A program made the position numbers and the translations under genes. Shown here piece after piece: positions 1 through 12,841 of a DNA stretch of 64,000 bases. The DNA lies in the NCBI GenBank assembly GCA_020310875.1, contig CM035406.1, positions 82,165,882 through 82,229,881 on the forward strand, in the 5' to 3' direction. The notes under the pieces were generated by a model that saw only the letters and a list, made by a program, of their open reading frames with translations, searched no databases and was not told the origin of the DNA. This DNA is from Ceratopteris richardii. Lineage: Eukaryota > Streptophyta > Polypodiopsida > Polypodiales > Pteridaceae. How positions within the stretch are numbered: position 1 is the first letter of the stretch; every line of letters begins with the position of its first letter.

Positions 1-496
1 TTCATCTTTGAATATGGTAGCAAAATGGCTTTATTCATTAAAATAAGAAAGCTTTACTATTCATCTAAGTTCTTTTCATTATGATATATTTTGTTCCCTA
101 AGGATCACTTATCTAGGTTTCATCATGAGATAGAAACCTTTTCAAGGAGACTTCAAATAAACTCTCTTGCTCTTCTACAAAACAAATTCCTTCAAAGTTT
201 TGATGATTCTTCTACATTTGTGCATCATTACTAGAACCGCAAAAATGAACTAAAACACAAATATTGAATTTGAAAGCTTTGCTTTTGTGTTCAATTACTA
301 TTCTTGTAGTTTTCATCATTTCCTTGGATAGAATAAAGTGAGAAATGTCAAATAAAAGTGCCCATGTATCATTGACCATATGACAAGGTATTATCCTACT
401 TTGGGATTCTTGACGATTCACATAAGAACATTTAAGATTGCATTTCAAACTATTTCTTATAACTTTCTTAGTATCTTCTAAACTAACAATAATCAT
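1..496 (-). repeat. Copy 1 of a repeated block beside a copia LTR, with a small reading frame
   Basis: This block matches 4,549-5,042 along its whole length, and part of it matches 1,519-1,720. On the minus strand it starts right after the LTR end at 497 and carries a 94-residue frame (212-496) beginning MIIVSLEDTKKV. The same N-terminal frame can be read in the second copy, where it stops after about 45 residues, and in altered form in the third. I do not recognise the protein. It could be a 5' leader or gag start of the element family, or host sequence duplicated together with the LTR. No tRNA primer-binding site is clear here. Confidence 0.45.
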
Positions 497-1256
497 TGTT
501 GGAGGATAAAAAATGAAAGCGAATGAACTTATAGGATGTGTGTCATCTTTGTTTCTTGGATTACTTTAGAGACTAAGAATTCAGTGTTGAATAGCCAAAC
601 TACGTCCATAGAGCTTTGAAATGCGAGAAAAATCACTTCTTTGTAATAGTGACGATGCCTAAACCAAATACATCACAACAAAATACTTGAGCTCTTCACA
701 GAGTACTAGCTAACAATATAGACACTATTCTGAATATTTCTCTATACATGTACAAGCACTGATCTTAAGACCTATAACACTCAAATAAGAGGTTATAAGG
801 TTTCCAAAATGTCAGAAAAACACTAGAAATGGATTTAGATTGGAGAAATAAGAATAATAATAACGTGGGATATGCTAAGATAATATATACAGATACAATG
901 TATATAATGAATTCTTTGCAAATTATGTAGAGAACAACTAGTAAGGGCGTGTGAAAATAAAGGGGCCATATTAAGGACACTTCTCCACAACTCTACATCA
1001 CAATAAAAACCATTAAAGACTTTAGGAGTCACGTACTATCTCTTTAACCTATCAAAAAACATGTGTCAAAAGGTGACGTCTAATCAGATTAAGAGGCGGC
1101 CTATTTCTTCTATAAGCAATTTCCTTCCATTATAGACAAGATTTCATGCCTCTAACTTGTGCAAATCATCCTCCTTTGATTGTGGATGATGTGGAATGTA
1201 GAACTTGAAGCACCTTCAAAAACTCCTGAACTTCAAATTTTTTGTCACGTCCAACA
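497..1256 (-). repeat. Copia-type LTR, copy 1
   Basis: The block is bounded by TGTTGG and CCAACA, the usual TG...CA inverted ends of an LTR. On the minus strand it follows the purine-rich run TTTAGGGGAAG, a polypurine tract, so it is a 3' LTR. It is about 760 bp long. It matches 5,043-5,840 on the same strand and, in reverse orientation, the LTRs at 12,842-13,640 and 16,466 onward. Several bases differ between copies, so these are old. Confidence 0.6.
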
Positions 1257-1372
1257 CTTCCCCTAAAGCTCAAGTCCTTTTCATTCATTGCTTCAACCTA
1301 TGTCCCATATGTTGATTGCTTCTTTGAATCCTCCTAGATTTGAACCTTCAAGAAAATTTATAATATTATGTC
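1257..1372 (-). pseudogene. Copia RNase H tail and polypurine tract, copy 1
   Basis: This short stretch is colinear with 5,841-5,953, where a degenerate copia RNase H can be read on the minus strand. Only the extreme C-terminal coding end and the polypurine tract remain. It breaks off abruptly at a CACTA-derived fragment. Confidence 0.45.
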
Positions 1373-1518
1373 TCGCCCATACTGATGCTTATACTGATGC
1401 CCATACTGGCACTATAGTACCGACGCGCATACCGACAGCTACACCGATGTCGCGGCAAAAATAGCCATGTCCATTTCCCTCGGTAAAAACCTCGGTATAC
1501 GGCGGATGTGTTGTAGTG
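1373..1518. mobile_element. Orphan CACTA transposon terminus
   Basis: The segment ends in TGTTGTAGTG (1,509-1,518), identical to the right terminal inverted repeat of the CACTA element at 31,326-31,335. Inside it are several GACGC/GGTAT-type motifs (accgacgcgcatacc, ctcggtaaaaacctcggtat) like the subterminal repeats of that element. No matching left terminus is present. The flanks come from different parts of the copia repeat, so this is a truncated or rearranged end, not a complete miniature element. Confidence 0.6.
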
Positions 1519-1720
1519 AGCTTCCACCATTTCATCGGTTGGAATCAAGTGAGAGGCCTTAACTAAAAGTGCTCATGGAACTTTGAGACTATGATAAGTC
1601 ATTATCCTACCTTGGGATGCTTGAGCAGTTACATAAGAATATGTAAGGTCGCATTTCAAATTTTTCTTTATGACTCTTTTAGCATCTCCTATACTTTGAC
1701 TAATCATGAATGTTTCTAGT
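1519..1720 (-). repeat. Third, partial copy of the LTR-adjacent block
   Basis: It matches about 300-490 and 4,861-5,045. The minus-strand reading frame of the other two copies is still traceable (residues such as KRVIKKNLKCDL). No LTR follows, and similarity fades after about 1,720. Confidence 0.4.
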
Positions 1721-4548
1721 TTTGCAAATATTCATGCATTCTTGACCATAAATATGGTGAGGAAACATAGTTCTCCGAAGGTATCTCACTTATGCTTAAG
1801 TTCTACTAAATATGAAGTATTTGTGCTTCAACTTTAAATTGTTTCCTTGATACATAACTATAAATTTAGGAAGAAATCTGGTAGCTCATTGAGTTACAGA
1901 TTACATCTAACATTTCCTTGCAACTAAGTATCTTCGGTTCTTTCAAATTTTTAAGGTCAAACTTTAAGAAAGTAAGCTAAGTGCATTGACCTATATTCCT
2001 GCCTGATCATGGAAAACAATAATGTCTCGTTTGTACGTAAATGCACGTGCTTGTATATATACTCGCATGCATTACATGATTCAACAACTTCTTTTCTTTT
2101 ACCATCCTCGCTTTTACATTGTTTTGTGCATCTAGAACCTTTTCTAATGCGAAAGAATCTTTATCTTTGTATAAAAGGACATTAATATCTAAGTCAAAGC
2201 ATTCTTTTAGAAACACAAAGTGCACAAATATTCTTTCTCCTATTTGCACGAGGTAGAAACAATTGCCAATACATGTAACAAAGTTATTCTTATCCCTTGG
2301 TAGCTTTTCCAATACAAACATATTAGCTCTTCTGAATATCATAAAATTTTGAGTCCACCTATCATAAATTATGTAGTTTTATAATGCTCAATTTTGATTC
2401 TATGCAAAGTATATGAAAGAAAAAGCAAACAAGTATTGAAATAAAAAAGGAATATAAAACAATCAGATTAGATCAAAACCTATATCATTCCATTTTCCTC
2501 AAGAAAAGAAATTCTTCTCCATCATTGACTTGGAAATGGCATGTGATTCGCTCTCTTTTATATTTAGTATAATATAATTAGATCAAAACCTATATCCTTC
2601 CCTTGTCCTCAAGAAAAGGAGTTCTTCTCCATCATTGGTTTGAAATGGCATGTGATTCACTCTCTTTTATATTTAGTATACAAGTGCCGTGTACTAACAT
2701 AAACTCTTTTTACTAGCATAAGTATGTTTATTAAGATGAACTTTATGTACTAGGTTATCTCCATTTAGTAATGTAAAACCAGTTTACCAATATAATTTGT
2801 TTCCATTTACATAAATTTTATTTTATAACATAAAGGCTAGCTTAATTTTCTCTTTCAATTGATGGTTTGCACTCAACTCTGAGATATTTGATTGGACCCT
2901 TGATGATCACGGAATAGTTTTTGAAACACGTTTCTCTAGCCATACTTGTGGGATGCTATTAGTAATTGAGGAATTATAAGGAGGAGATTTTTGTCATATT
3001 ATCATTATTCAAGCATGGTATTAACCTTTTGCAATAGGTTGAAAACTTCTTAGGAAAGCTATTTGACACCATCACCTATTTTTCTAAATCCTCCAATGTT
3101 TTCAAAATCTCCAAAGAGATAGGAGGAAACCCTTCCCCTAATAGAATTTTTGTGTAAACAAACTAGAGCAATAGGACCACCACATATGGATCTCCTCCCA
3201 ACCTCATTTCTCTATACATAGCTCTCTCCAAAGGAGTGATGTCTATGGCATTGTTAAACATTGAACGGGTTCTTCAGAAGACATCTATCTAAAAGTTTTT
3301 TTAATTAGTAACACATTCCAACTGCATGTCTCTGTTCTTATGCATCTATTCAATTCAAGACATTAACGTCAGCAAATTGCACAATCAAATCAATGATTTC
3401 ACATTGAATTAACTTTTTCTATCTAATCTTGGTGTATAGGATCATTTCAAAGCTTTGTTTTCTTTAAAAACACTTTACCTTTAACTATGCACAAGTGAAG
3501 TACGACCATACTTGTCATACTTGAATTCTTCTAGCTTCCTTATCTTCAAAATGTTCCTTTAAATATCTTTCTAGGTCATGCTTTTGATTGGTTTGAGGTT
3601 AAACTTCACTTTTGATTTTTGAATCCTTTTAGGGATTCAATGCGACTTCAACATTTATTCCAAGACTAAAAGATACCTAGCATCCCATTCTTTCCTCTCC
3701 CATACCATCTTTCCTACATCAATTTCATTAGAAAATATAGTGTCCCATACAACCATACTTTATATTCATAGTTAAGTGCTGGTGATACTTATTCTCAATT
3801 CCAAAATCATCCCCATAAAGTAGTGTCCTACTCAAATACTTCAAAAGGATTCACGATCAAAGATTTGCTTCTAACTTAACCTTTAGTGGTTTAAAAAGTG
3901 TCTTTCTTTCACATGAATATTGCATAATATTATGCATTGCTTCATAGGTTTCTTGAAAAAGTTTCAAAGCACTTGATAAAATAAGTTATTTAATCCAAGG
4001 TCTTAGAAAAAAGGAAGCAATATATTTTGAAGCTAGTTGGACTTCTCATATTGAAGACCTTTCGGTTATTACTCAATAAGTATATAACAAGAGGTTCTTT
4101 CTTCTTGTCTTTAGATTCCTTTTGCAGAAAAACCTTATGTTGATGCCCATGGGATTTCTCAATTATATCTCTACTCGATTTAGTCTAGGCATCCATTGAT
4201 GCTTTTGGATTTTATCTTTTGAATACCCTTTAAGATAGGTAAATGTATGCTTTATCTTACAAAAATTTAATAACCATAATTATCGTTACAAAATAAATAC
4301 TTGGAATCATGAACTCTTATCTTTTAAACTTTCCTTTGCATAAGTGAAACTTGGACATGATCTATCTAACTTGTGGTTTGCAATGATCCCACTATTCATA
4401 GCTATAGCATATAATAAAGTTGTTATCTAGAAAGGTTTACTTCTTCACTAAACATCTATTTGGTGGAAGACATTTTCTTGTATCTTTCTAGAAAACGTTT
4501 GCGGATCAACTAAGATCCATTAGTAGGAACGTCTTGCATTTGCAAAGT
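1721..4548. other. AT-rich interval with no recognisable gene
   Basis: I see no protein family here. A 111-residue minus-strand frame at 2,007-2,342 has no recognised similarity and may be chance. A tandem duplication lies at about 2,468-2,687. The rest is probably decayed repeat DNA lying between the two LTR-bearing copies. Confidence 0.4.
2468..2687. repeat. Two-copy tandem repeat, about 110 bp unit
   Basis: The sequence from ttagatcaaaac to tatatttagtata occurs twice in a row with an offset of 110 bp and a few mismatches. It looks like a simple local duplication. Confidence 0.75.
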
Positions 4549-5042
4549 TCATCTTTGAATATGGTAGCAGAATGTCTTTATTCATTAAAATAAGAAAGCT
4601 TTACTATTCATCTAAGCTCTTTTCATTATGAAATATTTTGTTCCCTAAAGATCAATTATCTAGGTCTCATCATGAGATAGAAACCTCTTATAGGAAACTT
4701 CAAAGAAACTCTCTTGCTCTTCTAAAAAAAATTCCTTTAAAGTTTCGATGATCCTTCTAGATTTATTCATCAGTACTAGAGATGCAAAAATGAAGTAAAA
4801 ACACAAATATTGATTTTGAAAGCTATGCTTTTGTGTATAAGTACCATTCTCATAGTTTTAATCATTTCCTTGGATGGAATCAAATGAGAAATGCCAACTA
4901 AAAGTGCTCATGAATCATTGAGCATATGATAAGTTACTATCCTACTTTGGGATTCTTGACGATTCACATAAAAACATTTTAGATTGCATTTCAAACTATT
5001 TCTTATGACTTTCTCAGTATCTTCTATACTGACAATAATCAT
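4549..5042 (-). repeat. Copy 2 of the LTR-adjacent block
   Basis: It is colinear with 1-496 at an offset of about 4.55 kb, with scattered substitutions and small indels. The minus-strand frame that begins MIIVSIEDTEKV is shortened by a stop compared with copy 1. Confidence 0.6.
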
Positions 5043-5840
5043 TGTTCGAGGATAGACACTCCTATGTGCATAATGAAAGAAAATGAACCCTTCTACGATC
5101 TTAATATGTTTTTGATAGAGGATCTGTGTTATCTACGTTTCTTTGATTACTATAGAGACTAATAATTCAGTGTTGAATACCCAAACTACATCTATAGAGC
5201 TTTGAAATGCGAGTAAAATAACTTCATTGTAACACTCGATGGTGCCTAAACCAACTACATCAAAGCCAAATACTTGATCTCTTCATAAAGTTCTAGCTAA
5301 CAATATAGACATTATTGTGAATATTTCTCCTTACATGTACAAGCACTCATCTTAAGACCTATAACACTTAAATAAGAGCTTATAAGGTTTTCAAAAAGTC
5401 AAGAGAACACTAGAAATGGATTTAGATTGGAGAAATAAAAATTATAATAACTTGGGATATGCTAAGATAATCTATATAGATAGAGTGTATAAAATGAATT
5501 CTCTCCAAATTTGCAGAGAATAACTAGTAAGGGGTTGTGAAAAGAAAGGGGCCATATTAAGACACTTCTCTAGAACTCTACATCACAATAAAAATCATTA
5601 AAGACTTTAGATGTCACATACTATCTCTGTAACCAATTGAAAAACATATGTGTCAAAAGTTGAGGTCCAATCAGATTAAAGCTAGCCTATTTCTTCTCTA
5701 ATCAATTTCTTTCCATTAAAGACAAGATTTAATGCCTCTAACTTGAGGAAATCATCCTCCTTTGATTGTGGATGATGGGGAATGTAAAACTTGAAGCATG
5801 TTCCGACACTCATCAACTTCAAAATTTTTGTTACTTCCAA
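5043..5840 (-). repeat. Copia-type LTR, copy 2 (3' LTR)
   Basis: It is homologous to 497-1,256 and lies directly downstream, on the minus strand, of a degenerate copia RNase H. Its ends have decayed (tgttcg at one end, ccaa at the other). This is the 3' LTR of the copia remnant that extends to 7,164. Confidence 0.55.
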
Positions 5841-7164
5841 GGCTCCCGTTGAAGCTCAAGTCCTTTTCGTTCATTGCTTCAACCTATCTCCCATATATTG
5901 ATTGCTTCCTTGAACTCCCAGCTTTGAACCTTCAAGAAAATTTGTGATCATGTCTCTAACATGCGCATACCATATATCTAGATCAATTACCATCAATGTC
6001 TCTTTAATGAAGTGGTAATGAAATTCTAGGGGATTATTCCTTGCATGAAACATTGGATTGTTGTTCAAGAAGATGCTTGAAATGTTGTCTCCATAAAGAT
6101 GAAACTCCTTCACTTCCAAGATTTGATTTCCTTAAGTAGATTCGAAAGCCATAATAGAGCACATGTAGCCAATGCTAATCCTCTATAGTTAGCTTGTATT
6201 GAGGAAAAATCAAGAGTGAGTTGCTTCTTAGAGCTCCATGAGATTAGTTATGTACCTATCATGAAAATATAACCTAATATACTTATTGTTGCTACTTGCC
6301 CAAACAACATCAATATATCCCTTGACCCTTAGATCATCATCATAAGAATAGAAAAGACCTTTATTGATGGTGTACTTTATGTATCCAAGCTCTTTTCTTG
6401 TTGTTATGAGATGACCACGAGTGGTTGCATGTAAAAATTTGGAGATTACACCTTCTAAATATCTAAGATCAATTTTATAGTATGTAGCATAAATTAAAGA
6501 ACAAATTATTCTTCTACATAGTGTAATGTAATGAAAAAGTTAGTATTGGGCTCCATAGGCTGAAATAGTGGCTTATAGCCACTTATACAAAATCTGTTTA
6601 ACACATCCAATAAGTATTTTCTTTGAATCAAGAAGAAGCCATTATGTGCATACATTGCCTCTATTCCCAAGAAGTACTTTACCATTTCAAGATTAGAGAT
6701 CATGAACTCCTTTCATATGCTTTATTTGATATCTTTAATACCTACAACATCGTTTCTTGTGATGATCAAATCCTTCACATATATGGATATATATACCATC
6801 TTTTCTCCTTGCCTCTTCAGGTAAACTGATGGATCCACAACCCTTTCATTGTACACACAACTTGATAAATAATCCACTAACCTCTAATTCCTGGCCTTTA
6901 GGGCATCCTTTAGTCCATAAACTATTATCCTTAGCTTGCAAAGATGATTGGGTACCTAGTATTAGCAAATCGTTGTGCTTGGCTCATGTAGAATACTTCT
7001 TCAAGGATTTTATTGAGGAACGCATTCCTCACATGCAAGTGATAAAAGGTGCATTTTGTAGATATGTCCACTACAATAAATGTACTAGTTATTGACATCT
7101 TTGCCACGATGTGAGAGAGAAGGAGGATGTGAAAGCATAACTCAATTGGATAAAGCCTTTTCAT
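5841..7164 (-). pseudogene. Degenerate Ty1/copia reverse transcriptase and RNase H
   Basis: On the minus strand the order is the reverse transcriptase N-terminal part (about 7,164-6,931, HLHVRNAFLNKILEEVFYM, like the family's LDVKNAFL...EVYM), then the connection region (6,703-6,506, MVKYFLGIEAMY), then the RNase H C-terminal end (6,119-5,871, GDNISSIFLNNNPMFHARNN, like DN.SAI.L..NPVFHARTKH). Stops and frameshifts separate the pieces and the catalytic YVDD box was not found, so it is not functional. Gag, protease and integrase are missing upstream. The following LTR at 5,043-5,840 fits the orientation. In a working element this protein would copy the element RNA into DNA in cytoplasmic particles. 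Confidence 0.75.
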
Positions 7165-10100
7165 CTATCCAACAAGCGACAATGCATACTCGGCGCCTTC
7201 AGTGATAGACCCTGGTCCATCACCTACACTTTACGGGAAGAAGCAAAGTACACAATTGTGAAGTAGAAGGATCACATGGATGAAAGATTTTGGAGGATGA
7301 GATTGGTGAGTGGATCAAATAAGAGAAGATTGTGAATAAAAGAAGTGTTTGAATCCGTGCTAACTACGAGAGTTGATCTAGAAGTTGGAGAAGAAACATA
7401 TGACATATCATAATCTGTGGATGAAAGTATATTACTACCATCTAGGGGCACGAAGAAACAATGTTATTACAATAATGCCAAATAACTAGACACAAGAAAT
7501 CCTAAGCATGGATGAGGTTCACCGCTTGCTATACAAAGGCAAGATTGTGCACTGATAGAAGCAAAAGTATCTTGAAATTAATTTGCTTTGCTTCTTAGGG
7601 GGCCTTGAAAACATCAATTGGTAAAACCCGATGTATGATCAACATTTTATTTAAAGATCTCCAAGATCAAACTTTCCAAATTGAATTAACCTTCCAATCT
7701 TTCATGTATGGACACATTGGACTTCGTTTATTTCTTTCTTCTCTCCTATTCTAGACTTGGGTAATCAATTTATTTTGTTCTATTTACTATTTTTTCTTTT
7801 CTTTTGTTTGTTTTCTCTTCTTATTTTTCATTTCTTTTTTTCCTTATTTTGTTTCTAAACTATGGTTCAATGATTTTACATTTCTTCATACTCATTAATT
7901 CACATGTATATAAAAACGGGCTCTACATAAACAAGTATCTTTTGGGTTTGGAAAATTGGTTTGTAAAGCTCCATGCATAGGATTTTTAAATAAAACACTT
8001 AGGGTTTTCCATGGCTAAGGTTACCAAACAGATATTCATAGGGAAACCCACTAGGGGTCTATACACATGGTTTCTAGGTAAATAATATTATACAAAGTAT
8101 CAATTACATTATCTGATATTGGGTCTATACACATTCATGGTTTTTTCATAACCAGACTTTGATTCACTCAAGGGTTTTAGATTCTAGAAACAAGGGTATG
8201 ATGATTTGTAAACATATAAACATGTGATTTTCAAGGGCTTTTTACATTTACATTTGGTATTCTGAAGGGTTGAACTTTATAATACAATAAGGACTCTAAG
8301 GTTAAGTGGTCATAAGGATTTATGGTCAATTAGGGTTCTCCTAGGGTTTGCATTAAGAATTCTTTGATATGGATTTTAAAGGGATTTGGAGGATCAATGG
8401 ACATGTGATCTTTCTAAAAGTAGGGCTATAACCCATATGATTTAAATACACATAGGATTTCTAATGCTCACACATGGGCTGACACATTGATATATTTAAA
8501 AAGTTTCACATCACACACTCAGTTAAGTCATCCAAGCATTTGAAAAACATATACAAATTTTCATTCATCAAATCTCAATCAATATAGAGAGAACTAGTAG
8601 AAAAAGATATTAAATTTGAATGTTTGATACACCATCCATAAGGCTTTTGATGGTGATATTTTTCTGTAGTAAATGTGCACATTGTTTCGATGGGCCAATC
8701 CGCAAAGTCAAATAGAATCGCATCAAGATTCTTCTTGAAAGTTTTTTAGTTTTTATTTCAAGATTTATCTTTTCAAAATAAAAACCATGACATTCTGATG
8801 AAAATAAAGATTCTTAGCAAAATGAAGAAGAATTTAAAGAACCTAACTTAAGATTGAAAATGCGTTTTGGTTAGCATACTACTATAAAAAATAAGTTTGA
8901 TTATTCCCATAGAAATCATTTGGACTTTCTAGTAACAATCTTTCCTTTTAACTCGTTTCGATTTCATGTGTCATTTTATATGCTTTTATGCTTTGCTCTT
9001 ATACTCTTATCGAAAAATACTAGTATCTCCTTTTTTGCATAGCTACATCTCATCTAGCCGAAAAAATAATTCATAGAAGTGGTTTTGAGACCACGTCCAA
9101 GGCATGAGTGTTGTCTTTTAATATTTTTCTTTTCTTTTATTTTCTTCACATTGTAGCAACCCTTAATGTGCTATATCTTTATTTGGTCTTTTACTTTTGC
9201 TTTTTGGAGGTGGAAGAAAGCATAAACTTCCTAAAATCAAGTACTATCTAGAATCTTCACAACCTTTTTGTTTAAGGGAAAAAGTCCTAACCCCTAATAA
9301 AAGCTAGGGATCTAGAGATATGCATTAGAATGAGCCACAATTTCACTTCGTAAGTGTTTTGGAAACATTGCACATCCTATCTATATAAACAAGGTCTTAT
9401 TTTTACTAAGATCTTCAGGTGAGAGTGTTTTCTCTAGGTGTTCATAATGTGCATAGATTGGTAGTAGTATTTCTAATAATTTTGTATTGTAACTTAGAAT
9501 CCTCTTTTACTCGCTTAGAAGATTTATGAAATGCAATATATGATATGCATAAACGTAAAATAGAAAATAAGAAGTGAAAATAAACAACCAAATAGAATAC
9601 GTTCACTTGATTATTTTTCTTCAGTAGCTCCAACATCATCTTCCTCTTCATCTTCAAAAGTTCTTGATCTATTTCATACTCCTTTTCATTTCATTTATTA
9701 AATAAATTTAGGTTCTTCCCTACAATTAAAGAGTTCAAATGATGTCCTTTAGATTCACGAAGCTCATACATACAACTACATGGGACCCAAACCATCGATT
9801 TCCTTATTGTATCATATTAGGTATCAAATGTACTATCGTACACAAATACATGATAATCAATCTCCATCTTATGTGGCCTAAGTGGATGTGTTTTCTCAAC
9901 TTATATTTTATTCTTCAACCTTAATTCCTTTAACTTTTATTATAATGCTACTTTAAGTTTTATATTTCCTTTTCCAAGTTATTTTATTCTTAACATTAAT
10001 AATTCTTCTCTCAGTGTATTATCGTTCCAAGGGAATGTCATCCATGTGAGAATCCTATAAAAAATGAGTGAGTACACATAGAGAAAAGGATTAAACAAAA

Positions 10101-11289
10101 CCAATGTAGTTATGAACATGCTACAATGCATATGCTAATGAGCATATGATACAAGAGAAGTGTAATGAACTACTCATACAACACATGTTATAAGTTTTAA
10201 TTTGAATTTTTCCTCACCTTAAAGTTATTCTACACATTAGGAATGATTTGAATTTATTCTTCCTAGCACATCAGCCGTGGGTCCAGCTCCCTAACTTCAA
10301 AAAATTTCTTATTCTCCTTGCTTTTACATTTATCCAAAGTGACTATGCTCAAAATGACTAGCATAGGTTCACATGTAGTTTTGTGTGAAAATATAAAGTG
10401 ATATGTAGTCCGAAGTAATTTTCCAAGCACCTAGGCTTGCTAATTTCACCAACATAGAGGACTTGGGTCAAGTCCTATGAGATTCATGGAAGATAGTTTT
10501 GGCCCAAGAGGTCTATAGCCTTCGAGACATATCCACTTAAGTCAACTGTTTTTAACCAAGAAACATGGAAAACATGTAGTTACATGCACCTTGATGGTTA
10601 GTATCGACCTGGAATAGAGGGTAATCCCTTGGAGAGAGCTATATACAGAAATGAAATTTGAAGGAGTCTCATCTTTGTAGCAGATAGTGGTTATAATACT
10701 CTAGCTGTTTTATAGTGGTATTAGAGCCCTCTATAAGGCTCCATGAAGACCTTTGATGGCTCATTATCGTATTCACATCTTGGAAGATTTTTTACTCTCT
10801 TTCCTCTCTATCCTCACAAATGACTATCCTTCATTTGTTTGTAGGAAATCGAAGAAGTGGATCACTTGCCAACTTCATAAATAAAATCTTATGTTAGTAA
10901 AAAGAGGAAATTTCCAATGAATGGATGTTACAAATTTATTTTGATCAAGAAACCTCATGGAGATGAAGGGCATGTTCTAACGACCATGATAGGATATTCT
11001 GTCATAATATAGATAAGATTAACGTAGAAACATTCTTTTTCATGATGGGCTACTCTAGGAAAAGAAAAAAAAAATATTCTCTTGTAAGAGCATAAGCATT
11101 CAATAATCTGCTCTCACATGGTTTTGGATCCCATTTCATCTTTGATCAAACCATCCAAAATATCCACGGATTGCACTCATGAAATGTCTTCAATTATAAA
11201 AATGTTGAAGCTTTGTATTACCTTTATTTGCATGTGCAAACCAAAAGCAATAATCAAGAAGTCTCTAAAGATGTAGGATTTGAAGCAAT
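7165..11289. other. Long interval without a recognisable gene
   Basis: The sequence is AT-rich with no frame that resembles a known family; frames of 60-80 residues at 9,442-9,924 look like chance. From 7,165 to about 7,600 there may be more decayed copia sequence. A possible primer-binding site lies at 10,716-10,728. I see no other structure. Confidence 0.4.
10716..10728 (+). promoter_or_regulatory. Possible initiator-Met tRNA primer-binding site
   Basis: The motif TGGTATTAGAGCC differs by one base from the common plant copia primer-binding site TGGTATCAGAGCC. If real, the bases before it are the end of a 5' LTR. I could not define that LTR, and no gag frame follows. Confidence 0.3.
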
Positions 11290-12841
11290 ATCCTTCTTGA
11301 TCATACCCAGAGGACGTATGCCTGATCAAGCAACACATGATGATATTATTCATGCTTAATAGTTTTTATTTATTCATACTTCCTCAAAAAAACACAAAGA
11401 AAAACAATCGAAGGTAGATTAAAAGATAGGTTTTGTTGTTGGAAGAAGTGAGATTCAAACCCAAAAATTCTTCCTTACTTAGAAGGTGTGCTATCCACAT
11501 CATCATGGGCTTATGAATTGGAGATAGTTATCTATTTATTTTGATGATATATTCTAGCAACATTTCATAGTTAGAAAGTCAAGTGCAAAGCTAAAAAAAT
11601 CTAGAAATAAGCTTATCAACTTGTAGAGTAGAAGTAGATGGTCTATCTATGAGTGAACTACCTTAGGTTTGTTTGCATGAATGGACGATCTACTTTATCA
11701 TGGGTTACTCAAAATTGATATACGTACAATCTATGCGAAAACTTGATTATAGATGAGCAAACCTATGTTTAAATACTAGGAAATCCTAGATACAACCATT
11801 TGTAGTTTCCATTGAGAATCCATGTTATAGGAAGAAATATTTATGTTAAAGATATGGCTAATCTTGTGGAACATCGGCACCAAATTGGTGCAAAATATTC
11901 CATCGAAACAAGAAAGTGGTGTGCAAGGCTCTTAGGTTGTCTTACAAAAATAAATAGGAGCTCTTACACTATATAAAAATCAAGAGAAGCTCTCTCAATC
12001 TCATGCTAGAGAGATCTTTGCTTCTTTGGATTCTAAAACAAGATGAATAAGCATGGGAAGAAGTAGGAATAGTAGAGGCAATCACACACCATTTAAAAGT
12101 CAATAATGGAGAAGGATGGCTCTTCTTGAAGATATGGTAAGGATGTAGGTTGTCATATAAGCTAATCACTTTAAGTTGATGCTTGATTTTAGTATTTGCT
12201 TGCTTTTGGTTTCATATACTTTGTATAGAATCATAATTTAATCATAGCATAAGACATGAAGTATAATAGGAGGATTTCAAAAATGATCAATTACAGGTAT
12301 GTATTGGAAACGTTGACAAGGGATAAGAAGAAACTTCTTGCATGTATTGGATATTGTTTCTAATTCATGCATAGGACAAAAAGTATGTTTGCACATAGGT
12401 GTAGGAAATGGATGCATAGAAAGCATGCTTAAAAACAAAGAAATGAAGGATTTACTATATGTAATTATATGAATTTGCATGCAAGAACATTGATTTGCAT
12501 ACATAAGTGACATCAGTTTCTGCTACATGTAGCCAAGAATATAGGTGATTCTACTTAGATTACTTTTTAAAATCTCAACCTTAACAATTGGAAGGAAGTG
12601 AATATACTTATTCACAAAGTGACACTAGTTGTAACCGACAATTGAACAGTCTACTAGAATCCTTCTTAAACTAATACTCGAGTATCAAGAACTTAATGTA
12701 ATGTTTGAGTATCAAAAGTTACCTCTCTAGTAGAAATTACAAATAAGATAGAAAACCAAGATACATTCAAAGGATAACCTTTTGTGCCATATTTGTGGTA
12801 AAGAATACATGAATACTTGCGAACTTGGGGAAAATAATGAT
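11290..12841 (+). repeat. 3' internal part of a non-autonomous LTR element, copy A
   Basis: It matches 14,779-16,465 almost throughout, starting at tgatcatacccagagg. Copy A lacks about 200 bp, net of other indels, near 12,390 that are present in copy B (about 15,860-16,020). A third partial copy is at 35,936-36,715. No coding frame is conserved between copies. It lies immediately left of an LTR, as the 3' end of an internal region should. Confidence 0.6.

Noticed and set aside
6623..7095. Plus-strand frames of 68 and 88 residues
   Set aside because: They lie opposite the degenerate minus-strand copia reverse transcriptase and resemble nothing.
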